DNA of 64,000 nt. Origin: Symsagittifera roscoffensis (lineage: Eukaryota; Xenacoelomorpha; Acoela; Convolutidae). Within the stretch, counting starts at the first letter, position 1, and every line of letters begins with the position of its first letter. The notes beneath the pieces were generated by a model. That model was given only the letters and a program-made list of their open reading frames with translations, did not search any database and had not been told where the DNA came from. The position numbers were made by a program, and so were the translations under genes. The stretch is from positions 25,973,649 to 26,037,648 of the forward strand of contig NC_087063.1 of assembly GCF_963678635.1 (NCBI RefSeq), written 5' to 3'. Below are positions 1 to 9,660 of the stretch, in pieces.

Positions 1-570
1 AGAAAAAATCCCTATTGACAACTGGCTAATGTGAGACACTTGATCTCATAAACTTTTCAATGATTCGAGTTAGCAAGTCTCACTCGCTACTACCGTCTGC
101 AACTCGATTTCGTTCAATTTCATATTCTTCGATGATGGAGCAGCAGTAGGAAAATCAGCTGATGATGAAGATACCTTTCCATCACGTGATATTTTGATCA
201 AAAGATAGGTTGTGTGGAGGAATTGGGGCGGAAGGGCAGAGGCATCTCTCCTAGCCTATACTCCCTTTGCGAGCCCAAGCCCGGCTCACGAGTCATGTAG
301 TGACCAGGCATCTGTCCAAACGCCATCGCATGAGCCTACTGATACCCGTTTGGCGTAACCGCATTTGCCAATGTCCAAAATAGCACCACCTCCGTTGGAC
401 GGCTCCCACGGCTCTCTCTTCCCTTAGCTTTCAGTAGGGCAACTACAAAAAATGCCAGCTACGGATCCTCCAGTCCGAAATTACCATCTTGCGGACGTTG
501 GTAGATCTCATCTACAGCTCATCCTAGCCTCCCGGAGATTCATAAGGTCGTAGGTAGCACTCATTTTCAT
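1..570 (-). pseudogene. ORF3 N-terminus relic of the left decayed retroelement
   Basis: Read on the minus strand from about 570 down, the translation resembles the N-terminus of the plus-strand ORF3 at 57715. The clearest match lies at 506-463, where IYQRPQDGNFGLEDP aligns with IYRRLMDRDFALEDP. Further down, the serine/alanine-rich linker before the coiled coil is also recognisable. Several stops and frame changes break it, so it is a dead fragment running off the left edge. Its place directly behind a pol relic (760-3602, same strand) matches the order in the 48-64 kb element. This is the evidence that ORF3 belongs to the retroelement. Function is as for the intact copy, unknown apart from its SGNH domain. 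I first took this GC-richer stretch for a LINE 3' end. Confidence 0.6.
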
Positions 571-633
571 TCGTTTCAGTATTTCTTGTAATTTGTTTTA
601 AGGTCAATAAACAAATGCTTGATCAATCACGAT

Positions 634-646
634 CTAAAAAAAATCA
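634..646 (-). promoter_or_regulatory. Pyrimidine tract plus AG upstream of ORF3 relic (splice-acceptor-like)
   Basis: On the minus strand a run of eight T is followed by AG, then ATC and TGATTGATCA. The same arrangement stands before ORF3 at 57631-57640 (plus) and at 32260-32268 (minus). The AG lies about 64 nt before the likely ORF3 ATG (570), against 74 nt in the plus copy. This fits a 3' splice site for a subgenomic ORF3 mRNA. That reading is inference. Confidence 0.45.
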
Positions 647-759
647 CAATTGAGAAAAATATTCGATCCATTTTTTATCAGCAAAAACATTGTATTATCG
701 TTTGTGTCAATTGGATTTTTCCGTTTTCAGTTAAAAATTAGCAAATTGAAAACAAGCAA

Positions 760-1700
760 AATCTAACTCAATAAAAAGTTCAAGCACATGCTTAGATAGT
801 ATTTTTGTTTAAGTTCACATTTGTGTCTACTTCCGAAAAAGACACTAGGGCATATAACCTTCTTGATATTGTTTACTAAACTAGCAAGGAGAGTGAGGTC
901 GACCAAAATTTCTATGAGTCGGTCTAGTGCCAGCACTAAAATACCGGGGTTCTTATGTTGCCTATCCGTGGCCTTAGCTACCAAAAATATGTGTTTTCCT
1001 GGTATCAGGGGTCAGCAGTAGGGAGTAGTAATAGGAGGCAGTGCATCCCACCTACACCAGGCTTCTTTTTCCGAAAAAACTCTGTATTCTTATCCTCTTT
1101 TCTAAAGTCGGCCGCTTTTGTTGTTTTGAAACTTACATACGCGATTATCGTGATTGTGCTCGTGCGTTCGATGAGTATACAGTCACTGTCAGTCACAACA
1201 ATGTAGTTCATGAATTGATTTGAGAGGTCAAAATACGATTCGAAAAACCGTCCGAATACCTGCTTCCTAGGGTTGTCTCCCTCCGTGTCTAGTTCTCCCG
1301 CTTCCTTTGCTGATTTCATTTTTTAATCAGGACAAAATGTTCATCGACGTCTCCATTGATTGACGAGGGACGAGCAGATTGAGGTTAGATTGGGAACGCA
1401 TTATTGTCCATCTGGAGCAACCCTGTTGAATTCAGTAATGTCAAATCTGATGTATTTGATGCTGGATTGATCGACGTCCTGAGTTGTCAGTACTGTCTCC
1501 TTTGAATATGCAGAAGATCATGGAGCCATTCGAGTACTCGCAAGTTTGTTATTTCTTGGCAGATGCGAGTGCTCCTTTCGGGTTCGAACTCCACCTCTGA
1601 TTCTGACCGATCAGATACGGTGTGTCTCTCTATCATCAATCAAGTCGATGTCATGTGAGACTTTTATCTCATCCAAATCAGCTTAGTCCGCATCTTTGAG
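760..1700 (-). pseudogene. Pol C-terminal extension relic (post-integrase region)
   Basis: Minus-strand fragments match the region behind integrase at 56316-57328. The part at 1620-1680 reads like DLDEIKVSHDIDLIDDRE against GLEEITVSQDIVIVDDHD. The part at 1319-1005 contains FGRFFESYFDLSNQ, VVTDSDCI and KAADFRKEDKNTEF, which align with the extension of the plus element. The part at 984-763 aligns with 57092-57328 (MVAKATDRQHK against MVTRATEKQHL). In this copy one frame runs across the point where the plus copy has a stop at 56811, so the extension was probably one continuous protein. No known domain is recognised. Stops and frameshifts make it non-functional. Confidence 0.6.
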
Positions 1701-3602
1701 TTTATCATAAATGTCCTTATCCAAAAAGAAGAAGCATCCTTTACTTCTGCCTGGTTAGCCTGTTTTTCTTCCAGCCGCTCTGAAAACCCTGTTTTTTTTA
1801 AGTAGCCCGCATTTTAGTGTGAATCGCAAGTCCGTTGCTAATTGATCATGTGATAGCGATTGAGACGTAATATCCAACGACCAAATGAACTGTAATCCAT
1901 CGAGTACGTTTTCAGCTAAGCACGAACTCGATTTTTAACGCAGAGACTTTTGTACGCAGAGACTTTCGTGATCAGAGACTTTTGTAAGTGCCTGAGTAAG
2001 TGCCTTAACGCAGAGACTTTTGTAAGTACCTTAACGCAGAGACTTTTGTAAGTGCCTTAACGCAGAGACTTTTGTAAGTGCCTGAGTCATTAATCGTTGA
2101 AAAATGGCTGTCGCACCAAACAGTCAAAAAGGCAACAGCTTCCACTGGAACAGTCCCAGAACGTACACAAAGCCTGTTTTCTCTCGGTCCTGCCTCCTGA
2201 GCGTTATCTGCCAGAACGTAGAGCCAAAACCCAACGTCATGAAGAACTTCTTGTCTCCCAATTTCGAGAGGTTTTCATTAATGCGCGGTATCGGATATGC
2301 ATCTTTGATTGTTACAGCGTTCAACTAGTAAAAATCAAAGCAAAATCTAAATTGTACCCATTTTTTCTCAGCCAAGACCACGCTACAAGCCCACGGGGTC
2401 TTAGATGGCTCATTCTTATCAAATCCCGCCAATTTTTTAACTGTTCGTTCGCTGTGAGGTACTGAGACCTCTCTTGTTCTAAGGTATTGTAACAACTAAT
2501 GTCGTTCTTGTGTTTCGGAACAATTTCTGCACTCCAATTTAACACTTCCCTAAAGGAATCCAGCTCTTTGTCCAAAATTTTACAATTAAGGTGAACTCAT
2601 TCGGGTTAGACTGCTTTGTTTGCTGCAAAATATGCGTCAGAGAGCGTCTCAGAAAAATTCGAACAGCTAGACAGCACATCATCAGTCTCTGATTTTATCG
2701 AAAAACCTTTCTTAAATTCAATTCATTCACTCTTCAATATACACTCTTTGTTAGCATGTAATGGACATTCAGTCAGTTTAAATTACGTCAAGTTCTTCAT
2801 ATTCTAGTACTCGGTGTTCAGAGGCAACTCATAATCAAGCTTCATTTACGCTTTTTGTTACTGGTGTTTCCTGGGTGTTCAACAACAAACTCAAACACAG
2901 TTCGTTTTGAGTTAGTGAAAAATTTCTTCCTGAAAAAAGCTCAGTTCTAACTATTTGGTTGGAGAACGAGACACACCTGTCTATTAATGCTAAGTTCATA
3001 TAAATTTTTCATCCTTAACTTGGCTAAAACAGCTTGATTTGGTTTTTGTCTAACTTTTCGGTTTAGGAAAAATTCGCCGCAATAATCAAGGTTTTTTTGA
3101 CTGGTTTTTTCTCTCGAGGTCATTAATTGGTATTACTCAAACAATGAGGTCAATCGTAACAACAAATTTGCGCACAAAATCGCCCTCCAAAATGAACTGT
3201 TCGGACTCATCCAGTTTCTCGACGACTAGGGACCTCATCTAGATATGCCTTCCATCAAGTTGCAGCGAGATGATCGGTGTCCTTCCAGCCACTTAAAAAG
3301 CCCCTTGGTTGACCACAGCTAGTCGGATGTTAGTCAGTATCAATCAGACTTGTCAAAGCCTATGTCGCTCCCAATGCTGAGAGCTGTTTGCCTTGCATGT
3401 CCAGCACATCTACTGCCAGATTGGCCTCAACCAATCTGGACTGCGTCTTACTTGAGCATGGCGTTATGCCAGATGCGTCGAACCTTCAGTTGTTTTTGTC
3501 CAAAGTAGATTTGACCCACTTGACTTTTCGCTTTTGGGCCTTGGTGTAGATATTGATGCCATCCACATTCATCAAGTTTGGGTAAGGGTCATAGACATCC
3601 AT
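1701..3602 (-). pseudogene. pol: Decayed Ty3/gypsy pol (protease, RT, RNase H; integrase deleted)
   Basis: Read from high to low coordinates, 3600-3190 matches the protease region (YDPYPNLMNVDGINIYTK; later VVNQGAF and VAGRTPI). Then 2575-2321 matches the pre-RT and RT start, and 2324-2124 the RT core (MNAVTIKDAYPIPRINENL, KLGDKKFFMTL). Next, 1930-1800 matches the RNase H connection, and 1790-1705 the end of RNase H (ERLEEKQANQAEV). It then passes directly into the post-integrase extension. The linker and integrase, about 2.7 kb in the 48-64 kb element, are gone. The protease DTG is destroyed. A 26-bp tandem repeat (1935-2088) splits RT from RNase H. Many stops occur. It is a dead element of the same broad lineage as the plus copy, but strongly diverged. 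Confidence 0.75.
1935..2088. repeat. 26-bp tandem repeat inside the decayed pol
   Basis: Five to six imperfect copies of TTAACGCAGAGACTTTTGTA plus AGTGCC stand head to tail. Early copies are shortened. The array replaces or interrupts sequence between the RT and RNase H parts of the relic. A local expansion after the element died is the simplest reading. Confidence 0.85.
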
Positions 3603-4466
3603 TTATTGTCCATCTGCCCTAATTAGCCTTGGTGGACCTGTTGTGAGCAACGACCTCACCGCTCTGGAAACGCCTTCACCGCATGGAGCACGGGCCTCAT
3701 CGCACAGATTTCCAGACGAACCGAGGTGATCTTTGAAGGTTCACTAAATTTTTTTTACGATTTGATGACGCGCAACCAAAATCACCGATATTATTTTGCT
3801 ACCTTCATCAGTCGTTCATAATGTCTTCTTCTTGAGATAATTTTTAATTTCAGGCTCTGGGGCACTTCCTTTTCTTTTATTTCCGCAGTCTTATCTAGGG
3901 TATCAGTTCTGTGTAATCTAGTTCTGACCTCACCCATTGCTCACTTTCTTTGGTTGCCAGATCTTATTGAACCTTTTACAATGCCTTCTGAGCCGCCAGG
4001 CCATAAAACATTTTGAGCTAGTTTAAGGCGACTGCTTGACTCTGCTTCATTCCTCAGACACGCTCGACTGGCTTTCACTCCGGATAACGCTTCTTCGTAC
4101 CAATTCTTTTTTCACAGATACTACCGCGTACAAAAATGAGTTCAGTCTGACTTAAAATGCCCCTCAAAATTACGGAAGAAACATCGCGGGCCTTACTTCA
4201 AGATGAGACCGTGCTTCATGATGAGTCCTCTCACATAGTCCTCATCAGTAGCGTAAGTCATCTGGCGTAGGTACACAATCCGCTGATTAGTGAACTGAGT
4301 GACCAGCGTAGTCTTCAGCTCCTCGCTTCCCACCCGTCCATGAACTTCGATGCAATAGCCAGACTCCTATCTCAGAGTTTTTTGTCAGAATTATTTATGG
4401 TTCCCAGTAGTTCGAGGTCGTCCATAAACATGTCGATGGACTCGTCGTTTCTTTGGCGCCTTTTCA
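3603..4466 (-). pseudogene. gag: Decayed gag C-terminus of the left antisense element
   Basis: Minus-strand segments match the gag of the plus element. SIDMFMDDLELL and LAIASKFMDGWEA (about 4440-4330) match the end of capsid. A degraded zinc-knuckle context (GPRCFFRNFEGHFKSD) lies near 4180. EALSGVKASRACL lies near 4090. Gag ends with a TAA (complement of 3603-3605), after which the protease region continues in the same frame. The plus element has a TAA at the equivalent place (51004-51006). The upstream gag part is missing here: at about 4434-4466 the relic abuts the tandem array through a 32-bp stretch that recurs at 4685-4716. Confidence 0.65.
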
Positions 4467-4684
4467 GCGATTGTCGGGATGAAACCAAAAGAGAAAGAGG
4501 ACGTAATGCCGACGACAGAGAAATGCAAAACATTTGGAACAGTTTCCGCAACTACAACAAAGGCCAACCAAGACGAAGAGCAGGTCATCGATGGAGCAAC
4601 GGCTAACCAAGAAAAAACAACTTCGCTTGAGCTGGGCGACTTGATGGCAAAGTTGGAGCAAATCGACAAGAAACTGAAATACAG
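4467..4684 (+). pseudogene. gag: Partial gag N-terminus at the left edge of the tandem array
   Basis: About 218 bp are nearly identical to 9094-9311 and 14263-14480 (MKPKEKEDVMPTTEKCKTF and on to the start of the coiled coil). This is the truncated last piece of a preceding unit. It is fused head-to-head to the antisense relic. No start codon context or downstream gag remains. Confidence 0.75.
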
Positions 4685-4849
4685 TCGATGGACTCGTCGT
4701 TTCTTTGGCGCCTTTTCTGTGCCTGATGTCCGAACTTCACCATTGCCTGATGTCCAGATGTCTATGTACTCCGGAGCACAATTGATCCTGTGAAATCTCA
4801 AAAACCTTCTGAGTCCTGTCACATTCAATCGCCTTCTTCGCTTTTGGGT

Positions 4850-7800
4850 ATACCTAAGTTACTTCGGAGGGTTCCTTTAGATTTCGATAAGAAGGGTTGT
4901 TAGGGGCTCGAGTCTTTTTTGGAGGGTCCCTAAGACACTTAAGTTACTTTGGAGTTTTTGTCAATTGTTTGCCAGAGAGAGTTATTAGGGGGCATATTTC
5001 ACTCCGGATGGGGTTTCGTGAGGTTGCCTTAAATTTCCAAAACTTAAACCTTTTGCCTCAAGAGGTTTGGTGGGTTTCAAAACGACTTGAAGCAAGTTTA
5101 CTTTTTTTCGGAAGGTTCCATTCAACTGCTTCGCAAGGTTCACAAAATTTTTTTTAACAAGGATGGTTGTTAAGGGGCTTAAATTACTCCGGTGGGTTGC
5201 TTCGGAGGGTTATCGGTCAAGGTTCCACGAAAATCGCTGTTTTTGACAAGCAAAGGCGTCCAATTACGATATAAGTTGCTGCAAACAAGGTTAGTTAAAA
5301 CGGTCAAGGCTCCTTGTCAGCTAAAATTAAAATTTGGTGAAAATTTTTTCCCACTCAGTTGGTGCCTCAAACTTGGACTCTCCAAACTGACAAACTTTAA
5401 AAATTGTTTTCCGATCCTATTAACCTAAAAACGGCTATGAATTTTTAAAAAATCAGCAAAAATGTCGATATATGCTATCTCAGTTTTTCTGATCAGTAGT
5501 CTCTGAGAATTAAACAGAAACGAATTTGCTAAAGTGGGCGTCTTTTCCTACCTATTTAAGTTTTCAGTAATTTGCTTAAGTAATTCTTGTTGAAAGCGCT
5601 GGTCAAAACATCTGGTTAAAAAATCTCCAATCCTTTTATTTTACTAAATTAACCTCTCAATCGTTTTCTATAGATTATGTTAGCAAGCTTGTTGTTCAAA
5701 ATTTTGTATCCCTTTATTTAAAAAACTTAAAATTCGATTTGAAGACATCTTGACGAAGCTTCAAAAAATCGCAAAAAATTTGATCGAAAAAATTACTTTC
5801 TCAACTTTTGATAACTCTTTCTCCGCGCGTTTCTCTTATTAGGGAGGTTGAACTTAGTTGTAGTTCAATGAGCAGACGCTTTTTCCGTCTGAAAAAGCTC
5901 GGAGATCTTACTATTACTAGTCGTTAATTAATTTTTCCATACCTTCTTTACACCAAAATATGCGTATTCAGAACCTTAACTTGGAAGTTCAACTGCATCG
6001 GTCCAATTGTGTCCCCCACAACCTTAGTTTAATAAAATAGTACCTATATAGATACCAAAACTAAGGCAACGATATCCATTAGACTTTGTTGATGTTGTCC
6101 AAGATGATTTTCGCCGTGAATGGTGCACGTCTGTCAGCTTATCGCTCTACCCTCCGGTCACCGGCGTAATTATCATCAACGTGCTTAAAAACTCAAACTC
6201 AACTCGAGGGAGGATACCTAACCAAAAACCAAAACGATCCAAACGCAAACCACACTATTTTCGAGTTTCCGATCGAGACTCATTCAAATCAATCTGAAAC
6301 TCAACAAATAGAAAATCGAATCACATCTCGTCCGGAAACAAAATCTAAGTTTTGTTTTTTTTTTGGATTTTTATACATTTTTCAGTTTTTGTTCTTTTTG
6401 ATTTTAATGTTATTTTTTTTTTCAGTTTGAAACAAAAAACAAAAAAAGATTGAAAATAGGAAAAAACTAAAAATAACTAAAAACTAAAACATAAAAAGGA
6501 AAGTGGCTTTGACTTCCAAATTAGGTGGATCAAACCTTCATATTAATTAAAATAGTATACCCATACCGTTTTCCAAAAAGACCGATCGTCTCGATCAAAC
6601 CAGCAACGTTTTACAGGTGTCCAAGTGTGGAGCGTTGTAAAGTTTTCAGATAGCTTTTTATATCAGCGGACTACTGGGCGACTTGGCTGGAAGAGGTACC
6701 CAGCGAAGTGAGAAAGTGGACAACAAGGAGGCGTCACCACTGGGAGGTTTAACTGGAACAAACAGGTGACCAGCCCAGGGTGAAGGTGTGAACATCCGGC
6801 AGGTGACCAGTCAACAAAGCAGAACAGGGCAAACGGAAGAAAGTTGAAAGAGGTTCTGTTTGGTCAAACGGGTATCGTTAAAATCCATTTTACGTTTTAA
6901 GAAATAAGTGTAAAATTGAATAAGCGAATACCCACCGTTTTGAGAAAACGCTTTTACTTGAGCAGAGCTTGGAAACAGGTTCCACGGTTTTCTCTCGAGA
7001 GTTTTAGCACCAATCGCGCTTCGGGTAGTTTTCGGCTTTAGTGGGGGGCTAAATAGGGGGGGGGGGTGTTAGAAGGGGGGCTGGTTAAGATATAGGTTGG
7101 TGGTTGAAAATTGTAAAAAGGGGGAACACATTATAGTAACTATACAATCGATATCGTCGATTTAGTTACATTAGTAGACCCAGAGTCTGAAACAATCCAT
7201 CTTTAGTTTCAGAACGAGAGTTGTAACGCGAGGATATCTAAAATTTAAGATCGAATTAGGGTAGGTAACCTGGTGGGATCGGGTGGGGGGATCGGCAATA
7301 GACAGTTTTTGGAACCCGAAAGGAGAATACCCCATAAGACCGTTATTAAGGTGTAGGAAAAACGCGGGACACTCAGGAACCAGACATTTTTTTTACGAAT
7401 GTCGCCTTTGAATTTTGGGTGTACTCACCAGATTTTTTATATTTTTTCATTTTTCTCAGTCAAATTCTTTTATGATTTCGGATCAATTTTAATTGGCTTT
7501 TAAAGAATTGGAAATCATAAGGCACTTGCTAACAAGTCGTACTTCGAATGCGTCGGATTAATAAAGGGAAAGTGATTTCAGGGTGGTTAGCAGATTAAAT
7601 TTTGATTAACAAGATTGGGTTCTGGGGATTTTTTAACACTAGAGCTCTAGAGGTGATACTGGGATAGTGGATCGGAATTTCCAATATTCGGAACAAGTTA
7701 TTGGGGAAGTCATCAATCAGACGAAGAAACACTTGAGCTACGAGGTTGGAAGAAGTGCAAACAGTCTAGCTTACGGCCTTGGGATAATGATCTAAGTGTC
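4850..7800. other. Non-coding leader of unit 1
   Basis: I see no credible gene. The first 350 bp contain dispersed copies of a GGAGGGTTC-like motif (4867, 4921, 5200 and near variants). From 5450 to 6650 the sequence is AT-rich with T- and A-runs. From 6650 to 7300 it becomes G-rich on the plus strand. Equivalent stretches lie in units 2 and 3. It is probably the LTR or 5' untranslated region of the gag behind it, but no LTR ends could be fixed. Confidence 0.6.
7042..7080 (+). other. G-run cluster (G-quadruplex candidate), unit 1
   Basis: Three runs of six or more G lie within about 40 bases, with a further G5 run at 7119-7124. The cluster recurs at about 12212-12250 and 17379-17418. Its position upstream of the minisatellite and gag suggests a structured leader RNA or DNA. 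No direct evidence of folding. Confidence 0.5.
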
Positions 7801-7847
7801 CCGACACTCAGTCTTGGGATAGTGATCTAACAACCCGGGGAGACCCG

Positions 7848-8500
7848 ACAGTCCCAGCAATCGGGCGAAGTCTCCTGGGAGGGTTCGGAAAGGTCCTGGG
7901 ACAGTACGGAGTGACCAACACTCAAGCGAAGTCTCCTAGCAGGGTTCAGAAGGAGTCCTGGGACAGTACGAAGTATCCCAAGACTCGACCGAAGTCTCCT
8001 AGGAGGGACCACAGAAGTCCTGTGACAGTACGAAGTGTCCCAACACTTAAAGCGAAGTGTACTAGGAGGGTTCAGAGAAGTCCTGGGAGAGTACGAAGTG
8101 TCCCAACACTTAAAACGAAGTGTCCTAGGTGGGTTCAGAGGAGTCCTGGGACAGTACGAAGTGTCCCAACACTTAAAACCAAGTGTCCTAGGAGGGTTCT
8201 GAGAAGCCCTGGGACAGTAGCGAAGTGTCCCAACACTTGCGTGAAGGGTCCTAGGAGGGTTCGGAAAAGGCCTAAGACAGTACGAAGTGTCCCAAAACTT
8301 AAAGCGAAGTGTCCTAGGAGGGTTCAGAAAAGTCCTGGGACAGTAACGAAGTGTCTCAACACTCGAGCGAAGTCTCCTAGGAGGGTTCAGAGAAGTCCTG
8401 GGACAGTACGAAGTGTCCCAACACTTAAGGCGAAGTGTCCTAGGAGGGTTCAGAAAAGTCCTGGGAAAGTATTAAAGCATCCCAAAACTAGAACGAAGAT
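7848..8500 (+). repeat. 63-bp minisatellite, unit 1 (about 10 copies)
   Basis: The period is 63 bp and holds TACGAAGTGTCCCAACACTT followed by AGCGAAGTGTCCTAGGAGGG and a short tail. Each unit contains the small inverted repeat AAGTGT-CCCA-ACACTT. Because 63 is a multiple of three, a 197-codon frame stays open (7911-8504) and encodes a basic 21-residue repeat (consensus RSVPTLKAKCPRRVQ plus RSPGTV). I do not regard this as a gene: the open frame follows from the period. The array sits just upstream of gag. Confidence 0.9.
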
Positions 8501-8683
8501 TTAGAAGAAACCTTCGTTCTCAGCATCCCAAAAAAAAATTGACTTAGATTTAAAACTTTTTTAGACTGAATTCGACTGTTTTTAGCTTTTAATGCATTAA
8601 AAAATTTTTATAATTGAATCGGAATTTATATAGGGACTTATAAATATTAAATTTGTAAATAAAGAAAATTGTACATCAAAATC

Positions 8684-9311
8684 ATGAAGCGAAATAGGGT
8701 ATCGATAACTGAAAAAAGATTGAAATGACTAAAGAAAATCAAAGGTCGTCGCAACGGAAAACAACACTACCAAATCCGAAAGTTATGAGAAAGATTATTT
8801 CAGTGAACATGGTGAATACAAGAGGCGTAAAGGAACATAAGATCAAGGAGAAAGCTATGGAAGAACCAACTGTGCCGGCTAGAGAAATCGATCTTGAGAC
8901 ACCAGATCAGAGTGTTGACGGGGGTGGAAAGGAAAACCACGGAATCAACACCCATTCCAAATGCAGAAGAACAAGAAAAGAAAACGATAAAGTTCTCACC
9001 AATTGACATTGTGGACGATCCAACAAGCAACACGCCGGAAACGATAAGAAACGATTCTCAAACAAAAGAACGTCGTTCACAGAGAGAATTGCAGCGATTG
9101 TCGGGATGAAACCAAAAGAGAAAGAGGACGTAATGCCGACGACAGAGAAATGCAAAACATTTGGAACAGTTTCCGCAACTACAACAAAGGCCAACCAAGA
9201 CGAAGAGCAGGTCATCGATGGAGCAACGGCTAACCAAGAAAAAACAACTTCGCTTGAGCTGGGCGACTTGATGGCAAAGTTGGAGCAAATCGACAAGAAA
9301 CTGAAATACAG
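8684..9311 (+). pseudogene. gag: gag N-terminus, unit 1
   Basis: An ATG at 8684 opens MKRNRVSITEKR but meets a stop after 14 codons. Overlapping frames then carry a basic and acidic low-complexity gag leader (MTKENQRSSQRKTTLPNPK, VERKTTESTPIPNAEEQ, MKPKEKEDVMPTTEK) ending in LGDLMAKLEQIDKKLKYS, the start of a coiled coil. The same protein continues into a long coiled coil and capsid at 20787. Here it is cut at 9311 by the junction to antisense gag. Several frameshifts and the truncation make it non-functional. Confidence 0.7.
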
Positions 9312-9660
9312 TCGATGGACTCGTCGTTTCTTTTGCGCCTTTTCTGTGCCTGATGTCCGAACTTCACCATTGCCTGATGTACAGATGTCTATGTACTCCG
9401 GAGCACAATTGATCCTGTGAAATCTCAAAAACCTTCTGAGTCCTGTCACATTCAATCGCCTTCTTCGGTTTGACCCAATTTATGCCCGTGACCTCTAGAT
9501 CAATTGTCAGCTTGCTGCACTCTTGTTTCTTCGATATATTTTCCTCTTCGAAGTTGAGCTTCATCACTACTAACCAGGTGTCATGGCAGCCGTCCGACTC
9601 GTTCGTACAGGTTTTTGGCTTTTTAGCGTCCACCGTGATCAGTCTCCATTTTCATTGGAC
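9312..9660 (-). pseudogene. gag: Antisense gag capsid fragment, unit 2
   Basis: On the minus strand 9633-9364 reads MDAKKPKTCTNESDGCHDTW, then ends in FEISQDQLCSGVHRHLYIRQ. It aligns with the capsid of the sense gag at 21381-21660 (FKKPKEFKDDSDGCIDTW; KIFEILRNRIGSG). It is the missing middle of the antisense element whose gag C-terminus lies at 3603-4466. The fragment joins the sense gag N-terminus head-to-head at TCGATGGACTCGTCG. Confidence 0.7.

Larger units (their letters stand above)
4685..9311. repeat. Tandem composite unit 1 (short copy)
   Basis: This is the first of three head-to-tail copies. The order is antisense gag, leader, G-runs, 63-bp minisatellite, sense gag N-terminus. Compared with units 2 and 3 it lacks about 545 bp (equivalent of roughly 9466-10021), with the join near 4839-4848. 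Elsewhere it is nearly identical to the others, with scattered substitutions. Confidence 0.9.

Noticed and set aside
200-600. LINE or SINE 3' end with an AATAAA-like signal
   Set aside because: The minus-strand translation aligns with the ORF3 N-terminus in the expected order behind pol, which explains it better.
7848-8500. CRISPR-like array
   Set aside because: Repeats are contiguous with no unique spacers, and the surroundings are eukaryotic retroelements without cas genes.
7911-8504. 197-codon basic repeat protein in the minisatellite (also 13078-13671)
   Set aside because: The frame stays open because the repeat period is 63 bp; unit 3 and the fourth array break it, and there is no start context or flanking gene structure.
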